From contig NZ_FNZR01000001.1 of NCBI RefSeq assembly GCF_900109365.1, forward strand, positions 620,001-684,000: a stretch of DNA of 64,000 nt, written 5' to 3'. Below the pieces are notes generated by a model that was not told the DNA's origin, searched no databases, and worked only from the letters and a program-made list of their open reading frames with translations. This document shows positions 53,467-62,689 of this stretch, in pieces. Origin of the DNA: Parapedobacter koreensis (GTDB lineage Bacteria; Bacteroidota; Bacteroidia; Sphingobacteriales; Sphingobacteriaceae). Positions within the stretch are counted from its first letter, which is position 1; each line of letters opens with the position of its first letter. Both the position numbers and the translations under genes were made by a program.

Positions 53467-54201
53467 TTAAAGCATCAAGGCGGTGACAATATAATCCATG
53501 ACCAGGATGGAAATACAACTGATGACCACTCCCCGGGTACTGGCCTGCCCCACTTCCAACGCCCCACCCCGCACATAAAATCCTTTAAATGCAGATACCG
53601 AAGTAATGACAAATCCAAACACGAATGCTTTAACCAAGGCCACGGCCACCGTATAGCCGATAAACCCGTCTGTGATACCACTTATATAATCCGCTGGAGT
53701 GACTGCACCGGACAGTGCACCACCCGCTAGCCCCCCCGTCAATGCAAGGAAAATGGACACGACCACCAATATCGGAATCATGGTGATACCAGCTAGTATT
53801 TTGGGAAGAATGAGATAGCCCGGTGCATTGATGCCCATGATTTCAAGCGCATCAATTTGTTCGGTAACACGCATGGAGCCGATCTGCGAGGAAATAGCCG
53901 ATCCCACTTTTCCCGCAAGTACCAGAGCGGTGATGGTGGGACTTAATTCCAAAATACTTGAATCACGATTGATTTGTCCGATGACCGACGTAGGAATCAA
54001 GTCAGACACCAGTTGAAAAGCAATCTGCATCGTCATTACAGCTCCCACAAACGTAGAAATGATGGCTATCAATCCGAGTGATCCAACACCGATTTCATTC
54101 ATTTCATGGATAATCTCTTTCCAATAAATCCGCCATTTTTCAGGCCGTCTAAAGACCGACTTCAGTAGCAGCAAGTATTGTCCAAAATAAGTAAAAAACA
54201 T
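53467..54201 (-). CDS. mlaE: MlaE-type ABC transporter permease
   Basis: 244-residue integral membrane permease of MCE/Mla systems. Five to six hydrophobic helices; recognisable are FVGAVMTMQIAFQLVSD, the family's central GSMRVTEQIDALEIMGINAP (E-Q-x-D-A-L motif) and GGALSGAVTPADYISG. It forms the inner-membrane core of the lipid transporter with the MlaF ATPase encoded next. First gene of the pair, divergent from the SDR gene; the 144 bases between hold at least the SDR promoter. Confidence 0.93.
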   Translation of the reverse strand: MFFTYFGQYLLLLKSVFRRPEKWRIYWKEIIHEMNEIGVGSLGLIAIISTFVGAVMTMQIAFQLVSDLIPTSVIGQINRDSSILELSPTITALVLAGKVGSAISSQIGSMRVTEQIDALEIMGINAPGYLILPKILAGITMIPILVVVSIFLALTGGLAGGALSGAVTPADYISGITDGFIGYTVAVALVKAFVFGFVITSVSAFKGFYVRGGALEVGQASTRGVVISCISILVMDYIVTALML

Positions 54202-54291
54202 ATAATAAGCTATGCGTAGTCCAAATAGGGTATAAAGCTCCGGCTAAAGATACCCATTTTACGAATATGAACGAAAATAAGCAATCCATTG

Positions 54292-54325
54292 TTTGGCCAT
54301 CTCGCTAATAAACTTCTTAACTTTG
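54292..54325 (+). promoter_or_regulatory. Complete Bacteroidota promoter of the SDR gene
   Basis: TTTG at 54292-54295 is followed after 22 bases by TAACTTTG at 54318-54325, matching both the -33 and -7 consensus elements at acceptable spacing. The ATG lies 20 bases downstream at 54346, excluding the upstream in-frame codon at 54289. Confidence 0.65.
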
Positions 54326-54345
54326 ACATTATAGAAACACAACAT

Positions 54346-55065
54346 ATGTCTACGCTTGTCAATCAAAAGGCCTTAATCACAGGTGCCACGAAAGGCATGG
54401 GGCTCGCTATCGCTGAAAAACTCGCCAGCCTTGGCTGCCATTTACTGCTTTCCGCCCGGGACGGCCAAGCGCTTGGGGCGCTTAAAGCAACATTGGAAAA
54501 CGACTATCCCAATATCCAGGTGCAATATTTGGCGTGCGATTTTGCTGACGGCACTCAGCTTGAGCAACTCACCGAATGGATTGACCGTGTCGCTCCGGAT
54601 TTAACTATCCTCATCAATAATGCGGGTATATTCCGACCTGTATCGTTATTCGACGAATCAACGGAAGATTTTGAGATGCAGATGCATGTCAACTATCATA
54701 CTCCGCACTTACTATCGCGTATCGTAGGCCGGAATATGCAAAAAAATCGAAAGGGCCATATCTTTAATATCAGCTCGATCGCCAGTAGAAAGCCTGTAGC
54801 ATCCGCGGCCACCTATACTGTAACAAAATATGCGGTGATGGGTCTAACCCATATACTGCGGGAAGCATTAGGGCCATATGGTGTAAAGGTAACCGAAGTC
54901 ATCCCCGGTTCAACGTTGACATCCTCATGGGAAGGCACAACAGTTCCTGCGGATCGATTTGTGCTACCGACGGATATCGCTGACGCAATCGCTACCTGTC
55001 TCCAGATGAGTCCAGGTGCCAACGTAGATGAAATCGTGGTAACACCAAAATTTGGTAACATTTAA
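54346..55065 (+). CDS. Short-chain dehydrogenase/reductase
   Basis: 239-residue classical SDR. NAD(P) motif TGATKGMGLAIAEKLA, NNAGI (residues ~90-94), catalytic Ser in FNISSIAS and the YxxxK pair in YTVTKYAVMG. The Thr/Lys after the first Gly (TGATKG) suggests NADPH. It reduces or oxidises a hydroxyl/carbonyl of unknown identity. The PspC gene begins 11 bases after its stop, so this enzyme may head the envelope-related transcript downstream. Confidence 0.93.
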   Translation: MSTLVNQKALITGATKGMGLAIAEKLASLGCHLLLSARDGQALGALKATLENDYPNIQVQYLACDFADGTQLEQLTEWIDRVAPDLTILINNAGIFRPVSLFDESTEDFEMQMHVNYHTPHLLSRIVGRNMQKNRKGHIFNISSIASRKPVASAATYTVTKYAVMGLTHILREALGPYGVKVTEVIPGSTLTSSWEGTTVPADRFVLPTDIADAIATCLQMSPGANVDEIVVTPKFGNI

Positions 55066-55076
55066 ATAGTATAACG

Positions 55077-55673
55077 ATGGATAAGAAACTTCAACGGATA
55101 CCGCACGAGGGTGCTATTGCAGGTGTTTGTGCGGGCTTGGGTGCATATTTTGCCGTAGACAAGACATGGTTCAGGCTTGTCTTTGTCATCAGCGTTTTCT
55201 TTTCGGGTTATATCGGTATCGGTTTGTTGGGGCCGATTGTTTACATTATATTGTGGATTGTCTTGCCCGTGAAAGTATTCTCCTTGCCTCAAGATCCATT
55301 CGACGTAAATTACCGGGCACCAGAGAGTCCCGAAGCCCCCAACACAGCAGTTGATTATACCAACGCCTATGCTTGGAATCCAATGGATAAAACCAGTGCA
55401 TCGGCAAGTCCTTCAAAAGACCGGTATATAGCTGGTCTAATTCTTTTGGTGGTGGGCTTATTTTTTCTGCTACACCAACTAGATATCATCCATTGGCGCG
55501 ATTTTGCCCGCTATTGGCCCGTATTGCTTATCCTTATGGGGTTAGGTAGCATTTTCAGTGCTTTTAATAGCAAGAAAACCTCCACATTCCCCTATGAACA
55601 AGAAAATGGAAATGAGCAGCAATCCGAATCACCAACCGATGATGACGAATCTGCGCATTCTTATACCAAATAA
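55077..55673 (+). CDS. PspC-domain membrane protein with LiaI/LiaF-like helices
   Basis: 198-residue membrane protein. Residues ~3-65 are a PspC domain: KLQRIPHEGAIAGVCAGLGA, TWFRLVFVISVFF, and the following helix. Residues ~115-165 hold a second membrane region (AGLILLVVGLFFLLHQL, ARYWPVLLILMGLG) of the DUF5668/LiaI type, which recurs at the start of the next protein. The last ~25 residues are acidic and Ser-rich. PspC proteins sense or buffer membrane stress. Operon with the SDR upstream (11-base gap) and the LiaF-like gene downstream (9-base gap). Confidence 0.9.
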   Translation: MDKKLQRIPHEGAIAGVCAGLGAYFAVDKTWFRLVFVISVFFSGYIGIGLLGPIVYIILWIVLPVKVFSLPQDPFDVNYRAPESPEAPNTAVDYTNAYAWNPMDKTSASASPSKDRYIAGLILLVVGLFFLLHQLDIIHWRDFARYWPVLLILMGLGSIFSAFNSKKTSTFPYEQENGNEQQSESPTDDDESAHSYTK

Positions 55674-55682
55674 GCTAAGGTT

Positions 55683-56639
55683 ATGAACAAAGAAAAATTG
55701 TGTTGGGGGCTCATCCTGTTGTTTGTGGGAGGAGTCTTATTATTAGATAACTTGAATGTTATCGACTTCTACTGGCGTTCTGTCTTCAGCATGTGGCCAA
55801 TCATCCTTATTATTATCGGTGTCAACCTGCTCGTACCGAAGCAGGGTATTGGCAATGCGGTCTCTATCGTGGTTACCGTGGCTGCTTTGGCCTTCCTTGC
55901 CTATCGAGGCACTTTTCATCCACGCAGCGATTGGTGGGCATTCAACAATAGGGATTGGCGTATTGAACGGAGAACGTCTTCGGATAGCAACGATAGGGTG
56001 CGTCGTGAAAAATCAGAGGGAACCTTTACGCATGAATACGACAGTTCCGTTACCACCGCTCGTCTTCGTATCCGAGGTGGTGCCGTGGAATATGAAATTA
56101 AAGGCCTAACCGATCAGCTCTTCAGCGCTCAAGCCACCAGCACCATCGGTGCCCATCAATTGGAAACCACTACAAAAGGATCCAGCGCGGAGCTTACATT
56201 TAAAATGCAGGACAACAAAAAAGGTACCTGGAATATCGATGGCGACGAAAACTGGGCCAAAATCAGCCTCAATCGCAATCCGGTATGGGATATTGATCTC
56301 GAAATGGGTGCCGGTTCGGCAGAATTTGACCTGACGGAATATAAGGTAGCTAACCTTAGGTTCAAAGGCGGCGCGGCATCTGTCGAGGCCAAATTGGGTA
56401 TGCCATTAGAAGAAACGACAATCTCGGCATCATCGGGCGTCTCCAGCATCGAAATCGAAATACCGAGTGCTGCGGCCTGCCGAATCGTCGCAAAGTCAGG
56501 GCTTTCTTCGCGTGATTTCCCGGGCTTTATCAAACAAGGCGATGGTTCCTATATCACGGAAGGCTATGAACAAGCCAATAATAAATTCAGGATAGACCTA
56601 CAAGGTGGACTGAGTTCCTTTACGGTTAAGCGTTACTGA
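55683..56639 (+). CDS. LiaF-like envelope-stress protein with C-terminal beta domain
   Basis: 318-residue protein. Residues ~6-75 are membrane helices of the LiaI-LiaF-like type (GLILLFVGGVLLLDNLNV, MWPIILIIIGVNLLV). After an Arg-rich patch (NRDWRIERRTSSDSNDRVRR) comes a ~200-residue repetitive beta-strand domain with GGAVEYEIKGL, GAGSAEFDLTEYKVANLRFK and SGVSSIEIEIPSAAACRI, the toastrack/DUF4097-like fold of LiaF and VraT relatives. In Firmicutes LiaF restrains a cell-wall stress kinase; no kinase is adjacent here, so that role is not shown. Confidence 0.88.
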   Translation: MNKEKLCWGLILLFVGGVLLLDNLNVIDFYWRSVFSMWPIILIIIGVNLLVPKQGIGNAVSIVVTVAALAFLAYRGTFHPRSDWWAFNNRDWRIERRTSSDSNDRVRREKSEGTFTHEYDSSVTTARLRIRGGAVEYEIKGLTDQLFSAQATSTIGAHQLETTTKGSSAELTFKMQDNKKGTWNIDGDENWAKISLNRNPVWDIDLEMGAGSAEFDLTEYKVANLRFKGGAASVEAKLGMPLEETTISASSGVSSIEIEIPSAAACRIVAKSGLSSRDFPGFIKQGDGSYITEGYEQANNKFRIDLQGGLSSFTVKRY

Positions 56640-56643
56640 CCCC

Positions 56644-57261
56644 GTGGATACGTCTTCCGACCGATATGAAGTTGTCATTCAAGGGAAGCCACAAGGGCCA
56701 TTTACCTTGGCGGAATTACAGGGCATGAACCTTCGCCCAACCGACTTTGTAAAACCTGCTGGCTATTCGGAGTTTAAAGAACTCCGTGAACTTGCTGAAC
56801 TGTCCAGGCTCCTTGGTGTGACACATCAAATCGCGCAACCTCAATATTTCGCTTCATTGGATATGCGGATGCTATCCACGGGTATCGATTATTTTACTGC
56901 GCTCTGCATGTATGCTGTACTGGCTGCGGTATACCTGGGGGGTGCACCAAATGCACAGGAAAGCGTCCCTGTATTGTTAGCCGGGTTAGCACTCGTTCCC
57001 GTATTCAAATTCATATTATGTGTCGCCATGGAAGGCTCTAAAAAGCATGCCTCCATCGGCAAGATGCTTATCGGCATCAAAGTGACGGATGAGCAGGGGC
57101 GTCCGATTGGCTATGGCAAAGCCCTGTTGCGCAACCTGGCAAAGCTGATAGGAGTATTGACGCTCGGTATCGGCTTTTTTATTGGGTTCCTCGACCGCAG
57201 ACAGCAATGCCTGCACGACAAGATTGCGGGTACGTTGGTCATTAAAGACCGGTTGATTTGA
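56644..57261 (+). CDS. RDD-family membrane protein with N-terminal GYF_2 domain (GTG start)
   Basis: 205-residue protein. Residues ~5-55 match GYF_2 (YEVVIQGKPQGPFTLAEL, then DFVKPAGYSEFKEL), a peptide-binding fold. Residues ~75-205 are an RDD domain with membrane helices (FTALCMYAVLAAVYLGG, VPVLLAGLALVPVFKFIL) and KHASIGKMLIGIKVTD. The start is a GTG five bases after the LiaF stop; no upstream or near ATG fits. Last gene of the SDR-PspC-LiaF-RDD run. Function unknown; some RDD proteins are ion antiporters. Confidence 0.88.
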   Translation: MDTSSDRYEVVIQGKPQGPFTLAELQGMNLRPTDFVKPAGYSEFKELRELAELSRLLGVTHQIAQPQYFASLDMRMLSTGIDYFTALCMYAVLAAVYLGGAPNAQESVPVLLAGLALVPVFKFILCVAMEGSKKHASIGKMLIGIKVTDEQGRPIGYGKALLRNLAKLIGVLTLGIGFFIGFLDRRQQCLHDKIAGTLVIKDRLI

Positions 57262-57295
57262 AATCGTAGGTTCCACAATTCTTGCAATTTATACC

Positions 57296-57303
57296 TAACT
57301 TTG
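57296..57303 (+). promoter_or_regulatory. -7 promoter element of ispG
   Basis: TAACTTTG, exact match, six bases before the first ATG (57310). It includes a TTG that would otherwise look like a start codon. Confidence 0.55.
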
Positions 57304-57309
57304 CATTCC

Positions 57310-59313
57310 ATGATGGACATGAAAATCGGAAATACACTGCCGGGAGGCTATTGCAATTCGCTGACGGAATATTCAAGGTGGCATACACGCGAGGTCACTA
57401 TCGGTAGCGTGCCCATGGGTGGCAGCAATCCCATTCGCATCCAAAGCATGACTACCGTAGATACCATGGATACCATCGGTTCTGTGGAGCAAACGATCCG
57501 TATGGTAGAAGCGGGATGCGAATATGTACGCATTACTGCGCCTAGCGTTAAAGAAGCCCATAATCTTGCTGAAATCAAGAAAGAACTGCGTAAGCGGGGA
57601 TACACCGTGCCTTTGGTGGCCGATATTCATTTTACACCTAATGCCGCCGAGGTTGCGGCCCGCATCGTAGAGAAAGTGCGCATCAACCCCGGCAACTATG
57701 CGGACAAGAAAAAATTCGACCAGCTTAGTTATACGCAGATAGCTTACCAAGCTGAATTAGAACGCATATACACCAAATTTGCGCCGCTGGTAAAAATCTG
57801 TAAGGAGTACGGTACCGCAATGCGCATTGGCACAAATCATGGTTCACTTTCGGATCGCATCATGAGCCACTATGGCGATACCCCAGAAGGCATGGTGGAA
57901 TCGGCCTTGGAATTTATCCGTATTTGTGAAGATCTGCACTATTATAACCTCGTCATTTCCATGAAATCCAGCAATCCGCAGGTTATGGTACGTGCGTATC
58001 GATTACTGGTAGAGAAGATGGTAGCCGAGGGGATGAACTACCCGTTGCACCTTGGTGTCACCGAGGCAGGGGATGGTGAGGATGGACGCATTAAATCTGC
58101 TGTAGGCATCGGCACACTACTCGAAGATGGCTTGGGAGATACCGTACGCGTGTCCCTTACCGAAGAACCTGAATTTGAAGCCCCCGTGGCTATAGCTTTA
58201 GTAAATCGCTATAAAACCCGGCAAGCAGCGGCCTACGATCAGGAATCATCATCCCTTGGACAATATCCTTATTCTCCAGCACCTACCGCCCATGTATCAA
58301 CTGAAGTCAACACATTCATTGGTGGTTCATTGGTTCCCCGGGTAGTTGTTGATATTTCTGGCAAAAACCTGAAAGATCCAGCTATACTCACGGATGTTGG
58401 ATACAAGTACGATATCTTGCTTGACAAGTATCACATGGGTGAGCAATCCGTAGATTTTGTTTACCTCGCTGATAAGCTACCCTCTTTTGCCATGCCCGGC
58501 AACCTTAAACAGCTCTATGATTACCGGATTTGGGTAGGTATCAACGACAAAACAAACATCCACCCGGTATATACACTGGCCGAATTTGTCGAAGCTAATT
58601 TACGAGACACGCAAATCAATCTGGTACGGATATGTCGTGCAGATCTAAGCACGTCACGCTTCGAGGCCTTACCATTGGATAGTACTATCGTTTTCGTGCT
58701 GGAGACCAACGAACTGCATGGCATGGCTGATCAGCGTTTGTTTTTTTCCTTATTAGCTGAGTTGGGTCTCGAAAACCCCGTCATCATCCGCCGCCAATAT
58801 CCAGTCGAGGAATTCACCGGTCCGCAAAATGACCTTATGAATCCTGAAGAACCGGTATCCAAACTGCAATTATATGCTGCTACCGACATGGGCGGGCTAC
58901 TTATCGACGGCATGGGGGATGGTATCTGGATAGATGCACCAAGTATTCCCGTTGACAAATTGGTATCCGCATCCTTTGCCATTTTGCAAGCTACGCGTTC
59001 ACGTATTTCTAAAACTGAATACATCTCCTGCCCAAGTTGTGGCCGTACGTTGTTTGACCTACAGGAAACCACCCAAATGATACGGAGCCGTACTAATCAC
59101 CTCAAAGGACTTAAGATAGGTATTATGGGATGCATTGTGAACGGCCCCGGCGAAATGGCTGATGCAGATTATGGATACGTGGGTGCCGGGCCAGGCAAAG
59201 TCACCCTATATCGGGGTAAAGAAGTGGTAAAACGCAATGTCAGTTCAACCAATGCGCTTGACGAACTCATTGAAATTATATGTGGAGACGGTCGGTGGGT
59301 AAACCCTGAATAA
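57310..59313 (+). CDS. ispG: 4-hydroxy-3-methylbut-2-enyl diphosphate synthase (flavodoxin/ferredoxin), long form
   Basis: About 667 residues. IspG makes HMBPP in the MEP isoprenoid pathway using a [4Fe-4S] cluster. The N-terminal TIM barrel shows MGGSNPIRIQSMTTVDTMDT, PLVADIHFTPN and RIGTNHGSLSDRI. The cluster-binding C-terminal domain has CPSCGRT (Cys574, Cys577) and GIMGCIVNGPGE (Cys608). Between them lies a ~240-residue insert, the extra domain known from the plant and Bacteroidota/Chlamydiae forms; E. coli IspG has ~370 residues. Start: ATGs at 57310, 57313 and 57319 are possible; a TTG at 57301 is in the -7 box. Confidence 0.95.
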   Translation: MMDMKIGNTLPGGYCNSLTEYSRWHTREVTIGSVPMGGSNPIRIQSMTTVDTMDTIGSVEQTIRMVEAGCEYVRITAPSVKEAHNLAEIKKELRKRGYTVPLVADIHFTPNAAEVAARIVEKVRINPGNYADKKKFDQLSYTQIAYQAELERIYTKFAPLVKICKEYGTAMRIGTNHGSLSDRIMSHYGDTPEGMVESALEFIRICEDLHYYNLVISMKSSNPQVMVRAYRLLVEKMVAEGMNYPLHLGVTEAGDGEDGRIKSAVGIGTLLEDGLGDTVRVSLTEEPEFEAPVAIALVNRYKTRQAAAYDQESSSLGQYPYSPAPTAHVSTEVNTFIGGSLVPRVVVDISGKNLKDPAILTDVGYKYDILLDKYHMGEQSVDFVYLADKLPSFAMPGNLKQLYDYRIWVGINDKTNIHPVYTLAEFVEANLRDTQINLVRICRADLSTSRFEALPLDSTIVFVLETNELHGMADQRLFFSLLAELGLENPVIIRRQYPVEEFTGPQNDLMNPEEPVSKLQLYAATDMGGLLIDGMGDGIWIDAPSIPVDKLVSASFAILQATRSRISKTEYISCPSCGRTLFDLQETTQMIRSRTNHLKGLKIGIMGCIVNGPGEMADADYGYVGAGPGKVTLYRGKEVVKRNVSSTNALDELIEIICGDGRWVNPE

Positions 59314-59322
59314 TCCCAAATC

Positions 59323-59823
59323 CTATAATACGGAGATCCGTTTCACAACGGTTTCGCTCCCCGCTGACACCCGGATAAAATAAAATCCGTTAGTCAGTTT
59401 GTTATTGGTTTCAAAAACATGGCTTTGGGGCCCGGCATCCAACTCCTGACTGAACAACGTCATTACTTCATTGCCCAATGCGTCCATGACTTTAATAGAC
59501 ACCGAACTTTGTTTGCCCAAGCGGTATGAAAGGCTAATTTGATCAACAATGGGATTCGGGAAAACTTTTACACCGCTCAATACTTTATCATCTTGGGTAA
59601 CATTCCGAAACGGAAAGAAATTCCTAAACGACGAGAAAAAAGAACGCTGTACACGTTTCTCTGTGGAAAGCTCTACAGCAGTGCTTGTCTTCACTTCACT
59701 GGCTTTCACCACACGGCTTGTATCCGCCATAGCCGTAGATGCCAGTGCAGCACCCGCATTCCCAACAAATGCTGCGGAACCTATTGCTAACATAATGACT
59801 ATGTGGTGTAAAAACTTCCTCAT
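59323..59823 (-). CDS. Short secreted protein with T9SS type A sorting domain
   Basis: 166-residue protein with signal peptide (MRKFLHHIVIMLAIGSAAFV) and a C-terminal ~85-residue type A sorting domain: VKVFPNPIVDQISLSY, IKVMDALGNEVMTL, LTNGFYFIRVSAGSETVVKR and final ISVL. This domain directs cargo through the type IX secretion system. Only ~55 residues, Ser/Thr/Phe-rich (FFSSFRNFFPFRN), lie between signal and domain, so there is almost no cargo. It is convergent with ispG (9-base gap). A -7 box lies 73 bases upstream of the ATG. Confidence 0.88.
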   Translation of the reverse strand: MRKFLHHIVIMLAIGSAAFVGNAGAALASTAMADTSRVVKASEVKTSTAVELSTEKRVQRSFFSSFRNFFPFRNVTQDDKVLSGVKVFPNPIVDQISLSYRLGKQSSVSIKVMDALGNEVMTLFSQELDAGPQSHVFETNNKLTNGFYFIRVSAGSETVVKRISVL

Positions 59824-59896
59824 ATAGTATCTGATTCGAGAGACGTGTAGTTTTAATTTAAGTTTAAAATCACTTAACTACCCACCTCACGTGGTA

Positions 59897-59904
59897 CAAA
59901 GGTA
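59897..59904 (-). promoter_or_regulatory. -7 promoter element of the T9SS-sorted protein gene
   Basis: Minus-strand TACCTTTG, exact TAnnTTTG match, implying a leader of about 65-70 bases. The rest of the 59824-60083 interval is A/T-rich with no gene seen. Confidence 0.5.
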
Positions 59905-60083
59905 GAATAAAGTGCCCAATGCACACAGATAAAAGTATAACTTTTTCATTGATTTAACAATTTTTAACACGTTTAGCTATTAAGGTCGTTGTTATTAGAA
60001 AACGCTTCCGAAAAACGTTATTCAATAGGCCTAACAAAAGAAATTGAAACTTGTTTTTAGAAAATGAAAAAAATTAGCTGATG

Positions 60084-61784
60084 CTATTTGGCCGCGCTCT
60101 CGTCCTTGTTGAGTTTAGAATGCTTATAGCCGTAACCAAAATAAACTAAGAGGCCGATTCCTAACCATACAAGAAAAATAAACCAATTACTGGCACCGAG
60201 TTGCGACATTAGGTATAGGTTTACAAGGATTCCCGCCACAGGCAGCAACGAAAACCGATAAATATAGCCCATGACACACAATATTCCCCAAACCAACCAA
60301 AAAATAACGATAAGTAACTTGTGTTCCAGAATATCCAGCCATGTCAATTGCCGCCATTCTTCAATGATATCCGTCCCATAATAATAAATACCAAATATGG
60401 CTATCAGTAATCCCAAAGTGATGAGGTACCGTCCATTAATATAAGGAACCCTGAACCTGGATTGATTGGAAATACCGGAATAATCCATGTACAATACCCC
60501 GGCGCATACTAAGATAAAGGCGAAAAATGTACCGACGCTTGTCAAATCGACAAAGAAATCCATCTTAAAAAACAGCGCAGGTATAGCTACCATAAATCCG
60601 GTGATGATGGTAGCAAAAGAAGGCGTTTTATAGGTTGGATGTATTTTGGCAAATCGTTTCCAAAGCAACCCATCACGGCTCATCGTCATCCATATCCGGG
60701 GTTGCGCAAGTTGGAAAACCAATAGTGCGCTGGTGATCGCTACCACAGAAGTGACCGATACAATCCCTGCCATATAGTCTACTCCTACATACTCAAAGAC
60801 GAAGGCCAATGGATCTTTTACGTTCAATTCCGTATAGTTTACCATACCGGTCAATACCAGTGTAATCAAGATATACAATACCGCGCAAATCAGCAGGCAT
60901 AATATCATCGCCCTAGGTAAGTCCCGTTGCGGATTCCTGCATTCCTCCGCCGTAGTAGATATCGAGTCAAATCCAATAAAAGCAAAGAATACAGCTGCCA
61001 CACCGCTTAAGACACCCTCAACGCCATTAGGGGCAAAGGGCGTCCAGTTTTCGGGTTTCACGAAAAAAACACCTCCAAAAATCACAAATAAGATGACGCC
61101 TATTTTAATGGCGACCATGATGTTACTTGCTGTCCTGGACTCTTTTATCCCAATGTAAACCAGCCAAGTCACCAAGAAAGTAATCAGTCCGGCAGGTAAG
61201 TCAAATATGAGTGGGATATCTCCTATTCGTGGAGCGTGTTCATAAGCCAAGGCAGCGGTTTGCTCTACTTTAGTCAATGATTCAATCCCTTGCTCCTGTA
61301 ATTTCACGTACGCTTCTGAAGCATAAGCAGGCGCCATGGTAAGCCACCCTGGCAAATGGATGCCAAATCCTTCGAGCATGCTTACAAAATACTGTGACCA
61401 CGAAATAGCCACCACCATATTGGATACCGCATATTCCAAAATAAGCGCCCAGCCGATAATCCAAGCAAACAATTCACCAAACGCTACATACGCATACGTG
61501 TAAGCACTGCCAGACACAGGCACCGTGCTGGCAAATTGCGCATAGGACAATGCAGTAAATACGCACGCAACAGCAACAAACACGAACAACAACGAAACTG
61601 CTGGCCCGCCGTTGAAGCTAGCTAACCCTATCGTGCTGAAAATCCCAGCTCCAACAATAGCAGCTATTCCCAATGATACCAGATCACGTACACCCAGCAC
61701 TTTTTCAAGCTCACCGGATTTGGCGGATTGGGCCGAACTTAAAATATGTGCTACGGTTTTTTTGCGAAAAAGTCTGTTTGCCAT
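60084..61784 (-). CDS. Amino acid permease, APC superfamily
   Basis: 566-residue transporter with about 12-14 hydrophobic helices. Hallmarks are VSLGIAAIVGAGIFSTIGLA (helix 1 substrate loop), GSAYTYAYVAFGELFAWIIG, and AFIGFDSISTTAEECRNPQR, the consensus of cationic/neutral amino acid APC carriers (CAT-like/YfnA). It begins MANRLFRKKTVAHI at 61784; a frame reaching 61820 adds residues of no clear value. Monocistronic on the minus strand; no biosynthetic neighbour hints at the substrate. Confidence 0.93.
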   Translation of the reverse strand: MANRLFRKKTVAHILSSAQSAKSGELEKVLGVRDLVSLGIAAIVGAGIFSTIGLASFNGGPAVSLLFVFVAVACVFTALSYAQFASTVPVSGSAYTYAYVAFGELFAWIIGWALILEYAVSNMVVAISWSQYFVSMLEGFGIHLPGWLTMAPAYASEAYVKLQEQGIESLTKVEQTAALAYEHAPRIGDIPLIFDLPAGLITFLVTWLVYIGIKESRTASNIMVAIKIGVILFVIFGGVFFVKPENWTPFAPNGVEGVLSGVAAVFFAFIGFDSISTTAEECRNPQRDLPRAMILCLLICAVLYILITLVLTGMVNYTELNVKDPLAFVFEYVGVDYMAGIVSVTSVVAITSALLVFQLAQPRIWMTMSRDGLLWKRFAKIHPTYKTPSFATIITGFMVAIPALFFKMDFFVDLTSVGTFFAFILVCAGVLYMDYSGISNQSRFRVPYINGRYLITLGLLIAIFGIYYYGTDIIEEWRQLTWLDILEHKLLIVIFWLVWGILCVMGYIYRFSLLPVAGILVNLYLMSQLGASNWFIFLVWLGIGLLVYFGYGYKHSKLNKDESAAK

Positions 61785-61892
61785 ATACGGATAACCAATT
61801 GCGGCCTGGTTGGTCAACAACCGGCCAAACTTATAAAAAAAAATTAGGATAGTAGGGTTTTACCCGATTATTTTGCAAAATAGCTAAACGAT

Positions 61893-62567
61893 TTATAAAA
61901 GCTTAGACCGGATTTCGTCGAAAATCGGATGAAAATTTCCATCCAGTTTGGCCGTATACTCACTAATCACCTCCACTATCCTTTCCATATGCACATCCTC
62001 GGCCCGCACATCCCATAAACGACGGCATATATTGACCATAGCTGAGGCAATTTCTCCAATTTCCCAATAGCCCTGAATATATTGGGTACGCATGAAGCCA
62101 CTAAAATACACAAAAAAAAATTCGGTATCATTGACGTCACATAATCTCAAAAACCGATCGGCCATTTCATAATCTATGGCAGCTAAATATGCATAAAAAT
62201 CTGACTCATGCACCCAATTATTGCGAAGCAATAGATGATCCAATAGCAGTTCAAGACCAATATGTGACAAGAAAGAAGGCCTAATCGGCGTACCGTCAAC
62301 AGTTGGTGCAAGCAAAATCTTAAGTGCGTGGGTATGGCTATAGAAAAACGAGGAGTTATGAAAATACCGATCGGTATCTATATGCCGCATCCAACCGTGG
62401 TAAATACTTTGGAGTTTGGGGTTATTGCCGAAGCGATCTTCATATTTTTGGGGCCATATGTTAATGTTCCGGTCGGCATTTTTAATTAAATCGGGCAATA
62501 CACTCCCCAGCACCAATTCAGGGTCATGGCTATACCGCTCGAAATAATAATGTGAGAGGAAATTCAT
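61893..62567 (-). CDS. AcpH-like acyl carrier protein phosphodiesterase
   Basis: 224-residue protein starting MNFLSHYYFERYSHDPELVL, the characteristic opening of the AcpH (ACP phosphodiesterase) family, with VLPDLIK and YHGWMRHIDTDRYFH supplying histidine/aspartate metal ligands of the HD-like site, and GLELLLDHLLLRN later. AcpH removes 4'-phosphopantetheine from acyl carrier protein. Start at 62567; an in-frame ATG nine codons upstream is less likely because it crowds the divergent tyrS promoter. The enzymatic activity in Bacteroidota is inferred only. Confidence 0.82.
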   Translation of the reverse strand: MNFLSHYYFERYSHDPELVLGSVLPDLIKNADRNINIWPQKYEDRFGNNPKLQSIYHGWMRHIDTDRYFHNSSFFYSHTHALKILLAPTVDGTPIRPSFLSHIGLELLLDHLLLRNNWVHESDFYAYLAAIDYEMADRFLRLCDVNDTEFFFVYFSGFMRTQYIQGYWEIGEIASAMVNICRRLWDVRAEDVHMERIVEVISEYTAKLDGNFHPIFDEIRSKLL

Positions 62568-62643
62568 CCTGCCGATTTGCAAATTGTTGAACACTTATTG
62601 TGCCAAGATAACGAATTCTGGCAACAATTACGGCATATTCTAC

Positions 62644-62651
62644 TATCTTTG
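62644..62651 (+). promoter_or_regulatory. -7 promoter element of tyrS
   Basis: TATCTTTG, exact TAnnTTTG match, 38 bases before the tyrS ATG. Confidence 0.55.
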
Positions 62652-62689
62652 CCACCATTATTAATTACGCTTTATTACAAGTTAAAACG

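Noticed and set aside
59824-60083. tRNA or small RNA in the A/T-rich gap
   Set aside because: No cloverleaf or strong hairpin; only the upstream promoter box of the sorted-protein gene is supported.
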